Assembly: GCA_958299035.1 (NCBI GenBank)
Contig: CATQJL010000316.1
Location: 13,238,347-13,302,346, forward strand
Source of the DNA: Cylicocyclus nassatus
Lineage: Eukaryota; Nematoda; Chromadorea; Rhabditida; Strongylidae
Reading direction: 5' to 3'
Length of the DNA: 64,000 nt
The notes under the pieces are model-generated. The model did not search any database. It was not told where the DNA came from and saw nothing but the letters and a program-made list of their open reading frames with translations. Shown piece by piece: positions 59,746-64,000 of this stretch (position 1 is the stretch's first letter; every line of letters starts with the position of its first letter). The position numbers were made by a program, and so were the translations under genes.

Positions 59746-62700
59746 CTATTATTTTCGGATGTCAACAAGCTTGGTATTCTATTTTGCGTTGATGGACAAG
59801 GTTTGATTGGAAATCTTAGAGTGTAGGCATTTTGAATCGCTCTCACGCGGTGGCGTTCCGCCGCATGCGATGCTGCTTAGGAATTGAGTGAGTTATACCA
59901 CAATGTGGCGGACAAGGTTGTTTCGAAGCATATAATATATCCTACCAACTCTTGTAATCGTGTTAAACATGATAGATATACATGGGTAAGCATATTTATG
60001 GCAGAACTGGTTCTGTCCCCACCCTTGCTCCGCCCTGCTAAACTGGCCAATTGGAGCCGACCTGCTGACCAATCAGATGCGCTCTTCCATAGAAGTAGTA
60101 TAAAAATGCCTTACTGAAATTGCTGGCTCAAAATTATGTTTTTATGTTTGAACATATCATGAGTATATGTTAGCAAGAAAGGTCATCGCTACAGCTCGGA
60201 TAACTCAATAAACAGTAGAGAAAGAAACGAAATAAATTATGCGGTACTGTACTTAATGTCAGCATAGAATGTGGAGCTCTTGGGTTTGCAAAAAAAGGTA
60301 TTTTTTGCCAGCTTTTTTTGTTGAAAGTTCATGCGAACGTCAGGAAATTTTCGAAGGCTTTCTCACTGTTATGCTGATGCAAATTGCGAATCATCTCCCA
60401 CGGGGTTGCTTTTATGCTAGCGATGAGTGTATTTTGAATAATGGCTCCGTGTGCATATTTTCGGTGTGGAGCGCGGAATTCCTACGCAATTCCCACAAGT
60501 ATTATTTCAATCTCAGCTCTGGCCAAAACTTCTCTCTCTGATACTAGCATGAGTGTAGATTTACTAGATATGTTGGCCTTAGAAAAGCATAGATGAACCC
60601 ATTTTGTCTGATGTTGTTTTCAGTTTTGGCTTTGCTTATGAAAGTTTTATGAGCAGAATGAAAGAATTTGTTGACGTTTAGCGGAGTTTTACGATGCTGC
60701 CGAAGCTATTTGCGCTAGTTCGGGGAAGTTTTGACCTACTTTATACGAGATGTAGAACTTTCGGGATTTGATAGAGTGAAATTGTATACTGAGACTCAGT
60801 TTCCTCTAAAAAATGCTTCATTTTGAACAGACCCTGTCAAAATCTCATTTGTCTGTGAACAAAATGATGTATAAGTATTCCTCTCTCTTCCATCTCCCCC
60901 CCTTCCCTACTGCTTCAGTAGAAACTGCAATTTTTTCCTAAGCATCTGCAGATCTATGAACTCTGCTTTCTCTTGCGCTTGTCCCATCACCATAGCCACC
61001 TCTTTACCTATTAATGACTAGATGAAAAACAATAAAGCGCGCTAGGCTCATGTTAGTGCTTTCTCTTGGCATTCTGCCATGCTGTCAAGCTTCAGAATTA
61101 ATTCTGAGCGAAATGCGAGTGGAGGGGGTTGCGGAAAGACGAAAAATAAACTATGAAATTTATCTATTTAATTTTGCAGATTCAAGGCCGCTGTCAAACT
61201 CTACTTTTTTCACCCCTCTGAATCAAAAGTCATTTTGAAGCTCTGAAACTGCTAGTCCACTTTGTCCAACAACCGTTGAACCATTAATACGGCTAAACGA
61301 TCAGTGTCGCTTTTCACCGGCTCAGTAACATTAATCCGAGCAATTAGCTGATTTGCTCTATGCGATTCCGTTTGTTCTACGGTATAATAGCGGTCATTCT
61401 GACGACTTTGTTAAGATTGTAAGTAGTCTTTTGACTAGTAAAATAACCAGTATTTCAAGCTTTTGAACTAGCGGATAATTTACATCTTTCTTTATTCTGT
61501 GAATTTTCGGATTTTTTTGAAAATCTCAAAATTACCTTGTGTCCACGGAATGACAGAGGCTGCCCTCTGGCATGGTCAGGGCGCAAAAGCACCCATTACC
61601 AGCAAATGACACTCTAAACATGCTCACACTTCCCTTTTTCCTGTTTTTTTTTCCTTTTGCTGCTTTTTGCTCTTGCTAAATTTCAAGAAGTTCGACACTA
61701 CCCCTCCTTGTTGGCAGTCTGAAGCCTGCTGCGTCTTGGAAATGATTTGTGAAAAAATATCAGAAATTTAAAAACTTCTCGAAAGTTCTTTTTCATAATT
61801 GCACTGTGTGGAATTTGATACGCTACTTTGGAATTTCAGAATTGTTCAATGCAGGGCTCGGTAGTGGCTTACAAGCAAGCTGGATATCGTTTTTGGGTCA
61901 AAAAGCTAGGTTTTTTTTCTAGTCGACGTTTCCTATTTTGAAAATGGTTCAAAGGGAACTTCGTAAAATTTGGCAAAAGTCAGTGGGGACTTCGTTTTTT
62001 ATATATTCGGAAAGCCACCCCGTGCCAACCCTTGTTCGAAATAGTTCTTTTTGGTTTTATTCTCAATAAAATATAAGGGTATAACACAAATCATGAAAAA
62101 AAACAACAAAACACAAACAAAAACACAAATCAAATCATCAACCTAATATAAACAACTTAATGTCGAATTTTTATACCCACCCCTCATGCCTCTATATCGT
62201 CATTAGTCATTTCTCAAACATGTTTTGGGACACCCACGGCCATTTCTTCCAGTCCCAGCAGATCATTGCTCTCGTAGAATTATCAGCATCCAAATTTTCC
62301 AACAAATCACGCTTTCATTCTTTGACCACTAATTTATTAATTTCTGAGTCAAAAATGCTGGCACACCTCGGTGTAATCCATTCACTGTACAACTTTGTTA
62401 GTATTATTAGTTATTAGCATCCATCATGAGCATCCATGTCTACCAATAGTACAACCTTTTATTCATCAATTTTCAATTACAATCCACTTATTTATTCAAG
62501 ATTCGATCATCCGTAATAATTATTTTCTTTACTTGAGTTCAGAAATACACTGAGTTGACTAATGTCGTCTTAACAGCCTCGTAAATTTTTATTCAATCTT
62601 GTTTAGGCTTTTTACACTCCTTCCAATCAGCGAACACAGTGTAAATTCCAATAGTTCATTTGACCAACCATCTGTCAACATTATATTATTTGTCTCCTTC

Positions 62701-63029
62701 ATTTAGCCATTAATGCAAAGTTTCCAATCATTATAGTCATAACTAGTACAGCTTGTTTGTTTGATTGTATTTCTTTCTTTAGTTTATTTCATCTATTCAT
62801 ACATTTATTCGATTCTTTAAGCTTTTTCTAATTTCCATTCGTTCTTTCAACAACCAGTAACATTAGTAATGTTCTCCGCTAGCAGAGTTCCTTTCCCTTG
62901 CAGATAAAAAAAATTGATTTTCCAAGTTCTTGGTGAATGATTTATGGATCAATTCAATATCATTATAAGCAATCAAGAATGTAAATCGATTATCAATTGT
63001 TGTTGATCAAACAACGGCTGTTATAACTA
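59746..63029. other. No gene recognised
   Basis: AT-rich. Short open frames (for example 60269-60541) have no splice context or recognisable motif. Confidence 0.35.
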
Positions 63030-63746
63030 TTAGGTTGGCTAATAAATAAGTTCGTTTTGACATGCAAATTCAAAACTTCATAACAACTCATGTAACAGCT
63101 ATTCAGCTAAGATTTTCTCTCGAGAAGATAGCCTCAAGCCTCTACTCTTGAATAGCAAATAGTCAAGGTTTTCTGTTACCATAAATGACAGTTATAACCA
63201 TATATGGTCAAGCTTCTAAAAAATCGCTTTTTTAACTTTCTAACTTTCGTTCTCAGCCTGCAGTGAGTACAAAAGCGAGTAATTTGGTGGCTGGATACAT
63301 ACAGCCCCTGGCTAGGTGGCGAACCACAATAGAGATTACGATCTGCTGTTTCTGAATTTCTGCAGTCAAAATTGTAAAAATTTCCAGGCATTTGCGCGTG
63401 AAGGTCGAATTTTGGGCATTCCAGATAACTCGAATTTGGCCATCTACGGCCATGCAGATAGTTGGAAATTCAAAAAATTGTTGTATGAGTAACGAATCCA
63501 CACTTTACACCTGACTTCAGTTCGTTTTTCGGAACGTGATTTTTCGAATTTTCGGAGAAAAAATCTGACCAATTTTCTTTCCTTCACCATTTCATTATCA
63601 GAAATTTTTTTTGTGAAAACAGAGTCAACCATCCGATTCTCCTTGATTTGCACTTTTCAGTGGTACCATATGTACACATAAAAACTGATTTGTGACAATT
63701 CTACAAACCGCTAAAAACGACCGAATTTATTTTTTAGCCAACCTAA
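63030..63746. mobile_element. Mariner-like MITE
   Basis: TTAGGTTGGCTAATAAATAA / TTATTTTTTAGCCAACCTAA ends next to TA, about 717 bp. The interior shows no clear transposase motif. Confidence 0.65.
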
Positions 63747-64000
63747 TAAATTATCATCCCTACTTCCGAATCTATGCACTGCAACAACAGCGCTGAAACG
63801 TGTTTATATAAGACCGATGCTTGCTTCGGAGCGTCGATTTGCTTGCGTGCTATAATGTTTATCAAACAATCTGATATTGCACTTCCAATGGAGGCTGCAA
63901 AATTTTCTTTGGGGGGGGGGGGAGGTGGTAGGGTTTGCAGCTATGATAGAATGGGTGGCAGCAATTTTTTGTCGATAAAAATATACCAACGAATCAAATA

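Overview
The window is nuclear DNA of a nematode, most likely a repeat-rich clade V (strongylid/hookworm-type) parasite. Genes are split into many short exons with GTAAGT-type donors and TTTCAG acceptors. Two of the recognisable proteins belong to families well known from worms (SPE-39 and the SRT serpentine receptors), one gene start lies directly behind a trans-splice-like acceptor, and most of the sequence is transposon-derived. No rRNA, tRNA or CRISPR array was found.

Layout. 1-2150: Helitron-like fragments, a foldback element with CTGCAG tandem arrays, and a tandem palindromic MITE. About 2580-8210 (+): an unrecognised multi-exon gene followed 63 bp later by a small two-exon gene, possibly an operon. 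9565-25641 (-): an SRT chemoreceptor-type GPCR gene spread over 16 kb. Its 11.4-kb last large intron holds an 8-bp-TSD hAT foldback nested in an older relative, a Helitron, a mariner-type MITE and a complete Ty3/gypsy-type LTR element (15756-20260) with identical LTRs. Another intron holds an RTE-type LINE tail and nested foldbacks. 26630-32658: three Helitron-type elements bracketing two nearly identical 2.28-kb spacers, the footprint of an unequal crossover. 33049-33726 (+): a degraded gene candidate. 36175-39420 (-): a CR1/jockey-like LINE split by a 9-bp-TSD MULE-type element, followed by a second MULE-type element (39450-41303). 41639-45453 (+): spe-39/VIPAS39, 15 exons, 524 aa. 46402-47706 (+): PTPMT1-type mitochondrial phosphatase, 5 exons, 191 aa. 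47707-64000: gene-poor, with a Helitron, mariner MITEs, foldbacks and low-complexity tracts.

The confident host genes do not form a shared pathway. SPE-39 acts in HOPS/CHEVI-linked vesicle and lysosome trafficking, PTPMT1 in cardiolipin synthesis, and the SRT protein is a candidate chemosensory receptor. The main interest is structural: an apparently spliceable GPCR gene carrying an antisense LTR element, and transposon nests whose order of events can be read from the sequence. All exon models were read by eye and none is backed by transcript data.
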